From assembly GCA_017881705.1 (NCBI GenBank), contig JADGQP010000189.1, forward strand, positions 1-12,146: 12,146 nucleotides of DNA. Reading direction: 5' to 3'. The translations under genes and the position numbers were made by a program. Shown here one piece after another: positions 1 through 6,132 of this stretch (position 1 is the first letter of the stretch; every line of letters begins with the position of its first letter). Below the pieces are notes generated by a model. That model was not told the DNA's origin. It worked only from the letters and a program-made list of their open reading frames with translations, and did no database searches. This DNA comes from Christensenellaceae bacterium (GTDB lineage: Bacteria; Bacillota; Clostridia; Christensenellales; Aristaeellaceae).

Positions 1-1131
1 CAAAAGCACGAAGTGTCGACACGCCATTTTGCGGCAACCACCGGTTACGGATATGGCGATATCGGCCGCGACACGCTGGAAGCGATATTCGCTGATGTAT
101 TTGGCACGGAGAGCGCGATGGTTCGGCCGCAGATCGCCTCGGGTACGCACGCGCTTTCGCTATGCCTGTTCGGTCTTCTGCTTCCGGACGACGAGCTGCT
201 TTACGCTTCCGGCGCGCCCTATGATACGCTGGAAGGTGTAATCGGCATTCGCGGGCCAGAGCCCGGATCGCTCAGGGAAATGGGCGTGAGTTACGCGCAG
301 GTGGAACTGGATTGTAACGGCTGCCTGGATCTGCCGGCTATCCGCGCCGCGATGAAGCCCAACACGCGCGTGGTGGCCGTGCAGCGCAGCCGCGGCTATG
401 CCGCCAGGCGTTCGCTGCTGCCCGAGGAGATGGAACCGCTGGCGCAGATGCTGCATCGGGAGTTTCCTTACGCCTGCCTGATGGTGGATAACTGCTATGG
501 CGAGTTCGTGTGTGAAAAAGAGCCGACGCACTACGGCGCGGACGTGTGCGTAGGCAGCTTGATTAAAAATCCGGGCGGCGGGCTGGCGCCGACAGGCGGC
601 TATGCGGTTGGACGAAAAAAGCTGATCGAACGGATTGGCAGGCGGCTGACCGCGCCTTCCGTAGGCCTGGAAATTGGCAGCTATGCGGCGGGCTACCAGC
701 CGTTTTATCAGGGGTTGTTTATGGCGCCGCACACGGTGGCGCAGGCGGCGCGTACCGCAACGCTCGCGGCCGCGCTATTTGCGGGTATGGGCATGAAAAC
801 CGCGCCCAAGGCAGGCGAACCCCGCAGCGATATTATTCAGGCGCTGGAACTGGGTACGCCGGAGCGGCTGATGGCTTTCTGCCAGGGGATACAAGCCGCG
901 TCGCCTGTGGACAGCATGGCCGTTCCCGAGCCCTGGGACATGCCCGGCTATCAGGAACCGGTCATCATGGCGGCGGGTACCTTTGTGTCCGGCGCAAGCA
1001 TCGAGCTTAGCGCCGACGCGCCCATGCGAGAGCCCTACACCGTATACCTGCAAGGCGGGCTGAGCTACAGCCACGGCAAGCTGGCGCTAATTCGCACGCT
1101 GGAAACGATGCAAAAAAAAGGCTGCCTGTAA
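1..1131 (+). CDS. ynbB: YnbB-type PLP-dependent enzyme (methionine gamma-lyase / aluminium resistance family), 5' partial
   Basis: A fold-type I, pyridoxal-phosphate-dependent protein of the family annotated as methionine gamma-lyase or aluminium resistance protein (YnbB in Bacillus). Its physiological reaction is poorly established. The reading frame is open from base 1. The first in-frame start-like codon is a GTG at 13, but family conservation (HFAATTGYGYGD near the start) shows that this is internal and that a few dozen N-terminal residues lie outside the window. Counting from that GTG, the cofactor region is clear: VDNCYGEF at 158-165, and SLIKNPGGGLAPTGGY at 182-197 with K185 as the expected PLP lysine. 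SGTHALS at 43-49 is the usual phosphate-binding loop region. It ends with TAA at 1129-1131. The next gene has its own promoter right after it, and no hairpin separates the two. The family call is confident; the exact substrate is not. Confidence 0.9.
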   Translation, partial: QKHEVSTRHFAATTGYGYGDIGRDTLEAIFADVFGTESAMVRPQIASGTHALSLCLFGLLLPDDELLYASGAPYDTLEGVIGIRGPEPGSLREMGVSYAQVELDCNGCLDLPAIRAAMKPNTRVVAVQRSRGYAARRSLLPEEMEPLAQMLHREFPYACLMVDNCYGEFVCEKEPTHYGADVCVGSLIKNPGGGLAPTGGYAVGRKKLIERIGRRLTAPSVGLEIGSYAAGYQPFYQGLFMAPHTVAQAARTATLAAALFAGMGMKTAPKAGEPRSDIIQALELGTPERLMAFCQGIQAASPVDSMAVPEPWDMPGYQEPVIMAAGTFVSGASIELSADAPMREPYTVYLQGGLSYSHGKLALIRTLETMQKKGCL

Positions 1132-1148
1132 AAACGTAATAAAACGGT

Positions 1149-1177
1149 TTGCGTACGCATTGGGGTTATGGTATAAT
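1149..1177 (+). promoter_or_regulatory. SigmaA-type extended -10 promoter of the small membrane peptide gene
   Basis: TTGCGT at 1149-1154, a 17-bp spacer, then TATAAT at 1172-1177 preceded by TGG, which gives an extended -10. The predicted transcript starts near 1184, about 40 bases before the peptide start codon. A perfect palindrome (TGCGTACGCA, 1150-1159) covers the -35 element and could be a repressor site. Confidence 0.7.
1150..1159. promoter_or_regulatory. 10-bp palindrome overlapping a -35 element (possible operator)
   Basis: TGCGTACGCA is perfectly self-complementary and lies on top of the -35 hexamer of the promoter at 1149-1177. A protein bound here would block polymerase. Only the sequence symmetry and position support this. 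A 10-bp palindrome can arise by chance, and no regulator is identified. Confidence 0.25.
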
Positions 1178-1222
1178 CCCTTCGTTGCCATATGCAAACA
1201 TTTCGACAGGGAGGGAAAACGC

Positions 1223-1351
1223 TTGCCCGCACAGAACCGAAAAAAAGGCAAAGCCAAGATCAGCGCGACCCGTGTGATTGCCCTTATCCTGGCGGTTATC
1301 CTTTTGGGAAGCATATTGCTGGCCGCGGCGCTCAGTAATTTCGGATATTAA
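1223..1351 (+). CDS. Small single-span membrane peptide, 42 aa, TTG start
   Basis: The start chosen is TTG at 1223, because GGAGGG (1210-1215) sits 7 bases upstream of it. The longer in-frame ATG at 1160 lies upstream of the predicted transcription start and cannot be used from that promoter. The peptide has a basic N-terminus (QNRKKGKAK, residues 4-12) followed by one hydrophobic helix at about 16-38 (VIALILAVILLGSILLAAAL). Positive charges before the helix suggest an N-terminus inside the cell. In size, charge pattern and the LGSILL-like core it resembles the tiny DUF4044-type membrane peptides of Bacillota, but I cannot confirm that membership. It has its own promoter and ends 10 bases before a strong hairpin, so it appears to be a monocistronic unit. 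Function unknown. Confidence 0.7.
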   Translation: MPAQNRKKGKAKISATRVIALILAVILLGSILLAAALSNFGY

Positions 1352-1360
1352 CAGTTTATT

Positions 1361-1401
1361 AAAAGGCTCCCCGTCGCGTAAAGGCGAACGGGGAGCCTTT
1401 T
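1361..1401. terminator. Bidirectional intrinsic terminator between the small peptide and the sensor kinase
   Basis: A 14-bp perfect inverted repeat: AAAAGGCTCCCCGT (1361-1374) pairs with ACGGGGAGCCTTTT (1388-1401). The stem is GC-rich and flanked by A on one side and T on the other, so it can act on both strands. It separates convergent genes, and the last base of the right arm is also the final base of the kinase stop codon (1401-1403). Confidence 0.85.
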
Positions 1402-2996
1402 CAGGTTTCATCGTCGGGGTCATTTTCAGGCAAGATCGCTTCGGACGTAACGGGAAGCTCAAACCAGAACGTGGTGCCGGTTTCCGCCGCGCTCTCCACG
1501 CCGTAGTGCAAACGGTGCGCGTCCAGAATACCTTTTACGATGCTCAGCCCCAGGCCCGTACCGACGGCCGCGCGTTTATGCAGTTTTTGCCCACGATAAT
1601 ACCGATCCCAAATAAAGGGCAGTTCTTCCGGTGATATGCCTTCGCCGCTGTCTTTTACCGACAGCCGCACAATGCCGCCCGAAACGCTTTGGGCAATCGA
1701 AACGGTTTTATCGTCGCCCGTATAGGTAAGCGCGTTATTGACCAGGTTGTAAACGACTTGACCCATCTTCATCTCGTCCGCGTTCACTGTAACTTCCCGA
1801 TCATATTGGAAAAGGATATGGTAACCGTCCTGTTCGGTCAGTTTCCGATAACGGGTCAGGATTCTTCGGATACCCTGGGTTAGATTGTGCACGGAGGGTT
1901 CAATGTTGATCATGCCGTTTTTACCGGCGCTGTATTCCAGCACCGTATTCACCAGGCTGGTCAGCCGACGGGTTTCCTCTATGATTACCTGCATATTTTC
2001 CGGCGTGTTTTCGCCGGGCAGGTCGCGCATGGCTTCGGCGTACCCTTCAATTAACGTAAGCGGCGTGCGCAGGTCGTGGGATATATTGGCGATCAGTTCG
2101 CGCTGCATATCTTCCACACGCCGCAGATCCTTGGCAGCTTTGGTAAGTGTTTGGTTCAAATCGCGAATCTCGCGGTAGCTTACGCTGGTAACAGCCGGCT
2201 GAAAGCGTCCCTCGGAAAGTTCTACGGCAGCCTCGCTGGTGTCGATAATCGGTTGGGCGATCCGGCGGGAAAGCACCAGCGAAAGCAGGAAGGATAACAG
2301 AACCATAAAGCCCGCGATAAACAGGTACTGGCTGCTTAACGTATGCACGGTGGCCTCCACAGGCGTGACCTGTGTATTTAGCAGTATGTACCATGGCGTG
2401 CCGTCCTGTGTGCTTACCTGGCGCACCGCGATCATACTGCGGGCAAGCCCATGGCTGGCAGGCGGTACGGGGCCGCTGAAACGGTTTACATCATATCCGT
2501 TCATACGCATGTCATCCATATTGCTATTACTATAGGTTTGATAGATTGTCGACGTCTGCGCTTTAGCCTGGTTGATATAGCGGTGAAGGTCAAGATTTGA
2601 GATGCGTTGGCTGGCGCCGTCGCGGGGGGCGCTGGAAGCGATCAGGCTTTCACCCTGTTCGTTGAGGATCAGCACCATCACGTCGTTGGCTTCGGAAATG
2701 CGGTCCGCCAGCAACTGAAGATCGGGATTGTCAATATTCTGCGCCAGTGTATTTACCGTAGCGGTGAGCATTTGGGTTTTTTTCAACTGATAAAAGCTGG
2801 GAAGCAGCGCAATTTGGAACACCCACAGCAACGCGAGCAGCGCTGTGGTAAAAATTAAAAAATAAATAAAAGTGCGCCCGCGGATTCCCAACCGGTTCAG
2901 TGGCGCGAACAGACGTGTAAAAAAGGAGCGAACAGACTGGGATAAGTCCACACGGCGCGCGGTGCCGTTTTTAGGCAGGAAATCACGCTTTTTCAA
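1401..2996 (-). CDS. Membrane-bound sensor histidine kinase
   Basis: The sensor partner of the response regulator immediately upstream. The longest frame begins at TTG 3008, but AGAGGAG (3015-3009) would then touch the start codon. The in-frame TTG at 2996, 12 bases after that site, is preferred, giving 531 residues. Order of parts: basic cytosolic N-terminus; first membrane span about 43-66; extracytoplasmic sensor about 67-222; second span about 224-242; HAMP linker about 243-295; HisKA dimerisation helix with the phospho-accepting His in NISHDLRTPL (H307); then HATPase with N-box NLVNNALTYT (about 417), DSGEGIS (about 449) and GTGLGLSIVKG (about 479). All catalytic motifs look intact. The extracytoplasmic domain matches no sensor fold I can name, so the stimulus is unknown. 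The gene starts inside the end of the regulator gene, which implies coupled translation. Confidence 0.93.
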   Translation of the reverse strand: MKKRDFLPKNGTARRVDLSQSVRSFFTRLFAPLNRLGIRGRTFIYFLIFTTALLALLWVFQIALLPSFYQLKKTQMLTATVNTLAQNIDNPDLQLLADRISEANDVMVLILNEQGESLIASSAPRDGASQRISNLDLHRYINQAKAQTSTIYQTYSNSNMDDMRMNGYDVNRFSGPVPPASHGLARSMIAVRQVSTQDGTPWYILLNTQVTPVEATVHTLSSQYLFIAGFMVLLSFLLSLVLSRRIAQPIIDTSEAAVELSEGRFQPAVTSVSYREIRDLNQTLTKAAKDLRRVEDMQRELIANISHDLRTPLTLIEGYAEAMRDLPGENTPENMQVIIEETRRLTSLVNTVLEYSAGKNGMINIEPSVHNLTQGIRRILTRYRKLTEQDGYHILFQYDREVTVNADEMKMGQVVYNLVNNALTYTGDDKTVSIAQSVSGGIVRLSVKDSGEGISPEELPFIWDRYYRGQKLHKRAAVGTGLGLSIVKGILDAHRLHYGVESAAETGTTFWFELPVTSEAILPENDPDDET

Positions 2997-3663
2997 AACG
3001 GTATCCAACTCCTCTGAGAGTTACAATATACTTGGCATAATCGCCCAGTTGCCTGCGCAGAAGTTTAATATGGGTATCCAGCGTTCGGTCGTCGCCAAAA
3101 AAATCATAGCCCCAGACTTCGGAGATCAGTTTATCGCGTGTGAGGGCGATGCCTCGGTTGCGAACCAGGAAAAAGAGCAAGTCGTATTCCTTGGGGGATA
3201 ACTCGACGTCCGTTCCATCAATGGTTACGCGCCTGGCTGTGTAATCCACCGTCATGCCCTCGATCACCGCGGTTTGGTGAGCTTCCTCGCCGGGAGCTGT
3301 GCCGCGTACACGCCGTAAAACCGCGCCGATGCGAAGCATTAATTCCTTGGGGGAGAAGGGCTTCACCACATAATCGTCAATGCCAAGCTCAAAACCGTGA
3401 ATTTTATCGTATTCCTCGCCGCGCGCCGAAAGCAGAATAATCGGCACGGCAGGATAGGTTTTACGGATTTCTCTGGACGCGGAAAATCCGTCCAGTTCCG
3501 GCATCATAATATCCATAATAATCAGGTCAAACGGCGTGTTTCGGGCGATTTCAACAGCCTGCATCCCGTTTTCGGCCTCCGCGTATTCATAGCCTTCAAA
3601 CGCCGCGTACTTACCGATCAACCCGCGAATTTTTTGTTCGTCGTCCACGATGAGCAGCTTCAT
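2983..3663 (-). CDS. OmpR/PhoB-family response regulator
   Basis: A 226-residue DNA-binding response regulator. The receiver domain (about 1-118) has the acidic pocket D7-D8 (LIVDDEQ), the phospho-acceptor D51 (IIMDIMMPELDG), the switch residue S79 (ILLSARG) and K101 (VVKPFSPKEL). The C-terminal winged helix-turn-helix (about 130-224) carries the expected transactivation and recognition region, with RTLDTHIKLLRRQLG at 193-207. The ATG at 3663 is preceded by AAGGGG at suitable spacing and by a promoter at 3703-3731. The gene overlaps the kinase gene downstream by 14 bases with the chosen kinase start. The overlap and order (regulator then kinase) indicate a single two-component operon. Targets are unknown; the divergent traX-like gene is a reasonable first candidate because of the direct repeats in the shared intergenic region. 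Confidence 0.95.
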   Translation of the reverse strand: MKLLIVDDEQKIRGLIGKYAAFEGYEYAEAENGMQAVEIARNTPFDLIIMDIMMPELDGFSASREIRKTYPAVPIILLSARGEEYDKIHGFELGIDDYVVKPFSPKELMLRIGAVLRRVRGTAPGEEAHQTAVIEGMTVDYTARRVTIDGTDVELSPKEYDLLFFLVRNRGIALTRDKLISEVWGYDFFGDDRTLDTHIKLLRRQLGDYAKYIVTLRGVGYRFEKA

Positions 3664-3702
3664 ATTGCCCCTTCTTCCTGCGCGTAACCTTTTCTAAGGT
3701 AC

Positions 3703-3731
3703 AGTATAGCAAAAAAACAAACTTTTGGGAA
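3703..3731 (-). promoter_or_regulatory. Promoter of the two-component operon
   Basis: Read on the minus strand: TTCCCA (3731-3726), a 17-bp spacer, then TATACT (3708-3703). The -10 is good and the -35 matches consensus at four of six positions. It sits about 40 bases before the regulator ATG. Confidence 0.5.
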
Positions 3732-3801
3732 GCAACGGCGGTGGGACAAGCCGGCAAATACCAGCCGCTACCCGACCACCATAATCGTTTTACGTGATAG
3801 C

Positions 3802-3833
3802 CGTATGAACGCGTATTGAAACTTTCATGAAAG
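3802..3833. promoter_or_regulatory. Direct-repeat pair plus palindrome in the divergent regulatory region
   Basis: CGTATGAACG (3802-3811) is followed at once by CGTATTGAAA (3812-3821), so the CGTAT core repeats with a 10-bp period. The perfect 12-bp palindrome CTTTCATGAAAG (3822-3833) comes next. OmpR/PhoB-type regulators typically bind head-to-tail repeats with 10-11-bp spacing, and the gene for such a regulator lies next door. The block ends 12 bases before the -35 of the TraX-family gene, a normal position for an activator site. Binding is inferred, not shown. Confidence 0.35.
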
Positions 3834-3845
3834 CGCACACACTGT

Positions 3846-3874
3846 TTGGCAGCCGAAGACGCATGTGTTATAAT
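3846..3874 (+). promoter_or_regulatory. Strong extended -10 promoter of the TraX-family gene
   Basis: TTGGCA (3846-3851), a 17-bp spacer, and TATAAT (3869-3874) preceded by TGT. Only one -35 base departs from consensus, and the extended -10 motif is present. The start of transcription would fall near 3881, just before the ribosome binding site GGAAGGGG at 3887-3894. Confidence 0.8.
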
Positions 3875-3903
3875 CATTCAAATAGTGGAAGGGGACGTTG
3901 CGT

Positions 3904-4710
3904 ATGCAGGCACAGGCGATCAGCGATAGGCGTCTGGAACCACCGGCGGGAAACCTGGACACCTCATGGTTAAAAGTAATCGCACTGGTTTTTATGCTGG
4001 TGGATCACCTGGGCTTGGCTGTTTTTGGCAATCTTACGGAAATGCGGGCGCTGGGCAGGATTGCAATGCCGATCTATGTGTGGTGCCTAGTGGTTGGATG
4101 CGAATATACGCACGATATCTTCCGCTACGCATGGCGGCTGTTGCTGCTGGCGGCGATCTCCCAGCCGATTAACATGGTCGCGCTTGGCAACCAATGGGAT
4201 AAACTGAACATTCTGTTTCTGCTGTGGCTGGGCGTGATGGCCATTGCGGGCATCCAAAAAAAGCGCTATGGCAGCCAATTCTGGGCGCCATTGTTATGTT
4301 ACGCGTTCGTGGGGCTGTTCAACGTGGATTATGGGTGGAGGGGGCTGACCCTGATCCTGTTTATGTACGCGGCGCGTAAAAACCGCGGCGCGCTGCTGGC
4401 GGTTTTCCTTGCATTCGCCATGTTCTGGGGCTCAAACAACAGCCTGGTTACCTCCTTTGCGGGCGTGAAGCTTTCATTCCTCGATTGGCCCATTGTCGGA
4501 CCGGTGATTACTCCGCTTTTCAGGATGCAGGCGCTGATGTGGCTTGCGCTGCCGTTTATCCTCATTCGTACGCGCACGGGGTTGAAACTGCCCAAATGGC
4601 TGGGATACGGGTTCTATCCGTTGCATTTGCTGCTGATTATTGCTATCCGGCTGATCATGGGCAATTCGCTTTCCACGCTTCTGGCGGTGCTGTGGCCAGG
4701 CATAGTATAA
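3904..4710 (+). CDS. TraX-family integral membrane protein
   Basis: A polytopic membrane protein of the TraX family. The family is named after the F-plasmid protein that N-acetylates pilin, but chromosomal members in Bacillota have no settled substrate. The ATG at 3904 is chosen because GGAAGGGG lies 9 bases upstream; an in-frame TTG at 3898 is too close to that site. The protein has 268 residues and about eight hydrophobic spans. Conserved-looking features are LKVIALVFMLVDHLG with D34-H35 in the first span, LGRIAMPIY at about 50-58 with R52, the buried polar run AISQPIN at about 84-90, and YPLHLLLI near the C-terminus with H241. The polar residues inside spans fit a membrane acyltransferase, which is an inference. 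No conjugation gene is nearby, so a pilin role is unlikely here. It is monocistronic, bracketed by its own promoter and a terminator. Confidence 0.85.
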   Translation: MQAQAISDRRLEPPAGNLDTSWLKVIALVFMLVDHLGLAVFGNLTEMRALGRIAMPIYVWCLVVGCEYTHDIFRYAWRLLLLAAISQPINMVALGNQWDKLNILFLLWLGVMAIAGIQKKRYGSQFWAPLLCYAFVGLFNVDYGWRGLTLILFMYAARKNRGALLAVFLAFAMFWGSNNSLVTSFAGVKLSFLDWPIVGPVITPLFRMQALMWLALPFILIRTRTGLKLPKWLGYGFYPLHLLLIIAIRLIMGNSLSTLLAVLWPGIV

Positions 4711-4713
4711 ACC

Positions 4714-4748
4714 AAACCGGCGCGAAGCGTTCCGCTTCGCGCCGGTTT
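4714..4748. terminator. Bidirectional intrinsic terminator between the TraX-family gene and icd
   Basis: A 16-bp perfect inverted repeat with a 3-base loop: AAACCGGCGCGAAGCG (4714-4729) pairs with CGCTTCGCGCCGGTTT (4733-4748). It starts 3 bases after the TraX-family stop codon and ends 15 bases before the icd stop, so it serves both convergent genes. The T run is short (three bases) but the stem is very stable. Confidence 0.85.
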
Positions 4749-4763
4749 GATGTTGCTTCATAT

Positions 4764-5972
4764 TCAGTCGAGTCTGGCTGAAAGCCCTTGGGCGATTGCA
4801 TCCAGAAAAGCCTCTGTGGAAAGCGACTGTGCTTCGCCCTCAAAAAGCGGGACAAGGTCCTTGGTCATTTTTCCGCTTTCAATGGTTGCAACAGTAGCCG
4901 CCTCCAGCGCGGCGGAGAATTTGCATAGCTCGGGAATCCCGTCCAGCTCGCCGCGCTTGCTCAGCGCGCCCGTCCAGGCAAAGATGGTGGCTACGGGGTT
5001 GGTGCTGGTTTCCTCACCCTTGAGGTACCGGTAATAATGGCGCGTCACGGTGCCATGCGCGGCCTCGTACTCGTACTGGCCGTGCGGGGAAACCAGCACG
5101 CTGGTCATCATGGCAAGGCTGCTGAAAGCGGTGGCCAGCATATCGCTCATTACGTCGCCGTCGTAGTTTTTCAGCGCCCAGATGAAGCCGCCCTCGCTGC
5201 GGATCACGCGCGCGACCGCGTCGTCGATCAGCGTATAGAAATAGGTGATACCGGCCTTCTCAAAATCCGCTTTATAGATATTTTCATACAGATCGCTGAA
5301 AATATCCTTAAAATGGTGGTCGTAGGTTTTGGAAATGGTATCCTTGGTGGAAAACCACAGATCCTGTTTGCAATCCAGCGCGTAGCGGAAACAGGAATGA
5401 GCGAAACTCAAAATGCTTTCGTCGGTATTGTGCATGCCGCGAATAACGCCCGGGCCCTTGAACTGGTGGATAGGCAGGCGCGTTTCGTGGCCGTCCTCAT
5501 CCGTAAAGCAAATTTCAGCCAGGCCTTTGCCGGGCACGCGATACTCGACGTTGCGGTAGATATCGCCATAGGCGTGGCGCGCCAGGATAATTGGCTTTTT
5601 CCAGTTGATAACGCAAGAGGTAATGCCCTTTACCAGTACGGGCGCGCGAAAAACAGTACCGTCCAAAATCGCGCGAATGGTGCCGTTGGGGCTCTTCCAC
5701 ATTTGCTTCAGGTTATATTCCGTTACACGCTGGCCGTTGGGGGTGATGGTGGCGCATTTAACGGCGACACCCAGCCGCTGCGCGGCATAAGCGCTGTCCA
5801 TCGTAACCTGATCGTTCGTTTCGTCGCGATGTTTCAGGCTCAAATCGTAGTATTCCGTTTTCAAATCAATATACGGCAAAAGAAGTTTTTCTTTAATCAT
5901 GTGCCAGATCACGCGCGTCATCTCGTCGCCGTCCATTTCCACCAGCGGCGTGGACATCCGGATTTTTTCCAT
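4764..5972 (-). CDS. icd: NADP-dependent isocitrate dehydrogenase (eukaryotic-type, homodimeric)
   Basis: Oxidatively decarboxylates isocitrate to 2-oxoglutarate with NADP, in the cytosol, supplying 2-oxoglutarate for glutamate synthesis. The start is the ATG at 5972, with AAAGGA 8 bases upstream; a longer in-frame frame to 5999 lacks such a site. At 402 residues it matches the usual length of the eukaryotic-like subfamily rather than E. coli Icd. Substrate-binding residues visible are S94, N96 and R100 (KSPNGTIR), R109 and R132 (ILARHAYGDIY). Metal ligands are D250 (TLIDDAV), D273 and D277 (NYDGDVMSD). The NADP-specific signature HGTVTRH at 306-312 contains R311-H312. Nothing essential appears missing. 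It has its own promoter at 6017-6045 and shares a terminator with the convergent neighbour. No aconitase or citrate synthase gene is adjacent. Confidence 0.96.
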   Translation of the reverse strand: MEKIRMSTPLVEMDGDEMTRVIWHMIKEKLLLPYIDLKTEYYDLSLKHRDETNDQVTMDSAYAAQRLGVAVKCATITPNGQRVTEYNLKQMWKSPNGTIRAILDGTVFRAPVLVKGITSCVINWKKPIILARHAYGDIYRNVEYRVPGKGLAEICFTDEDGHETRLPIHQFKGPGVIRGMHNTDESILSFAHSCFRYALDCKQDLWFSTKDTISKTYDHHFKDIFSDLYENIYKADFEKAGITYFYTLIDDAVARVIRSEGGFIWALKNYDGDVMSDMLATAFSSLAMMTSVLVSPHGQYEYEAAHGTVTRHYYRYLKGEETSTNPVATIFAWTGALSKRGELDGIPELCKFSAALEAATVATIESGKMTKDLVPLFEGEAQSLSTEAFLDAIAQGLSARLD

Positions 5973-6016
5973 CAGTGCAATCCTTTCAAACGTATACAAA
6001 TTGGGCAGCCGTTAGT

Positions 6017-6045
6017 ATTGTATAGGCATTGTATAACGTTTTCAA
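6017..6045 (-). promoter_or_regulatory. SigmaA-type promoter of icd with tandem repeats
   Basis: On the minus strand: TTGAAA (6045-6040), a 17-bp spacer, then TACAAT (6022-6017). The plus-strand octamer ATTGTATA occurs at 6017-6024 and again at 6028-6035, one helical turn apart. One copy covers the -10 and the other lies in the spacer, which might form a regulator site. Confidence 0.65.
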
Positions 6046-6083
6046 GGGACGAACAGGAAAAGAACAAACTCGTTGATCCAATC

Positions 6084-6111
6084 AAAAAACCCACGCATGA
6101 CACGGCGGGGA
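6084..6111 (-). terminator. Probable intrinsic terminator of the Hsp70-like operon
   Basis: On the minus strand, about 21 bases after the stop codon of the Hsp70-like gene, TCCCCGC (6111-6105) can pair with GCGTGGG (6096-6090) around an 8-base loop. The stem has one mismatch and one wobble, and six T residues (6089-6084) follow. The stem is imperfect, so the call is moderate. Confidence 0.45.
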
Positions 6112-6132
6112 GGCCGTAAAGCGGATAAAGGG

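Noticed and set aside
160..732. A 190-codon minus-strand frame opposite the YnbB-type gene
   Set aside because: It is the antisense shadow of a clearly conserved PLP enzyme, with biased His/Arg/Gln composition and no supporting ribosome binding site or promoter.
1150..1159. TGCGTACGCA palindrome as a terminator for the YnbB-type gene
   Set aside because: The arms are only five bases with no loop and no T run after them, so it cannot form a stable terminator hairpin. An operator role is the only reading kept, at low confidence.
3664..3903. The 240-base divergent intergenic region as a possible RNA gene or riboswitch
   Set aside because: It is accounted for by two oppositely directed promoters and short repeats, and each transcript leader is too short to hold a structured riboswitch.
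6102..6117. ACGGC/GCCGT hairpin after the Hsp70-like gene as the terminator
   Set aside because: The five-base stem is weak and the T run lies more than ten bases further on. The alternative hairpin ending directly at the six T residues fits better.
5037..6119. A 360-codon open frame on the plus strand opposite icd
   Set aside because: It lies antisense to an intact isocitrate dehydrogenase gene with all active-site residues. Its translation is rich in His, Arg and Gln with no recognisable domain, as expected from the complement of GC-rich third codon positions, and it reads through the icd promoter.
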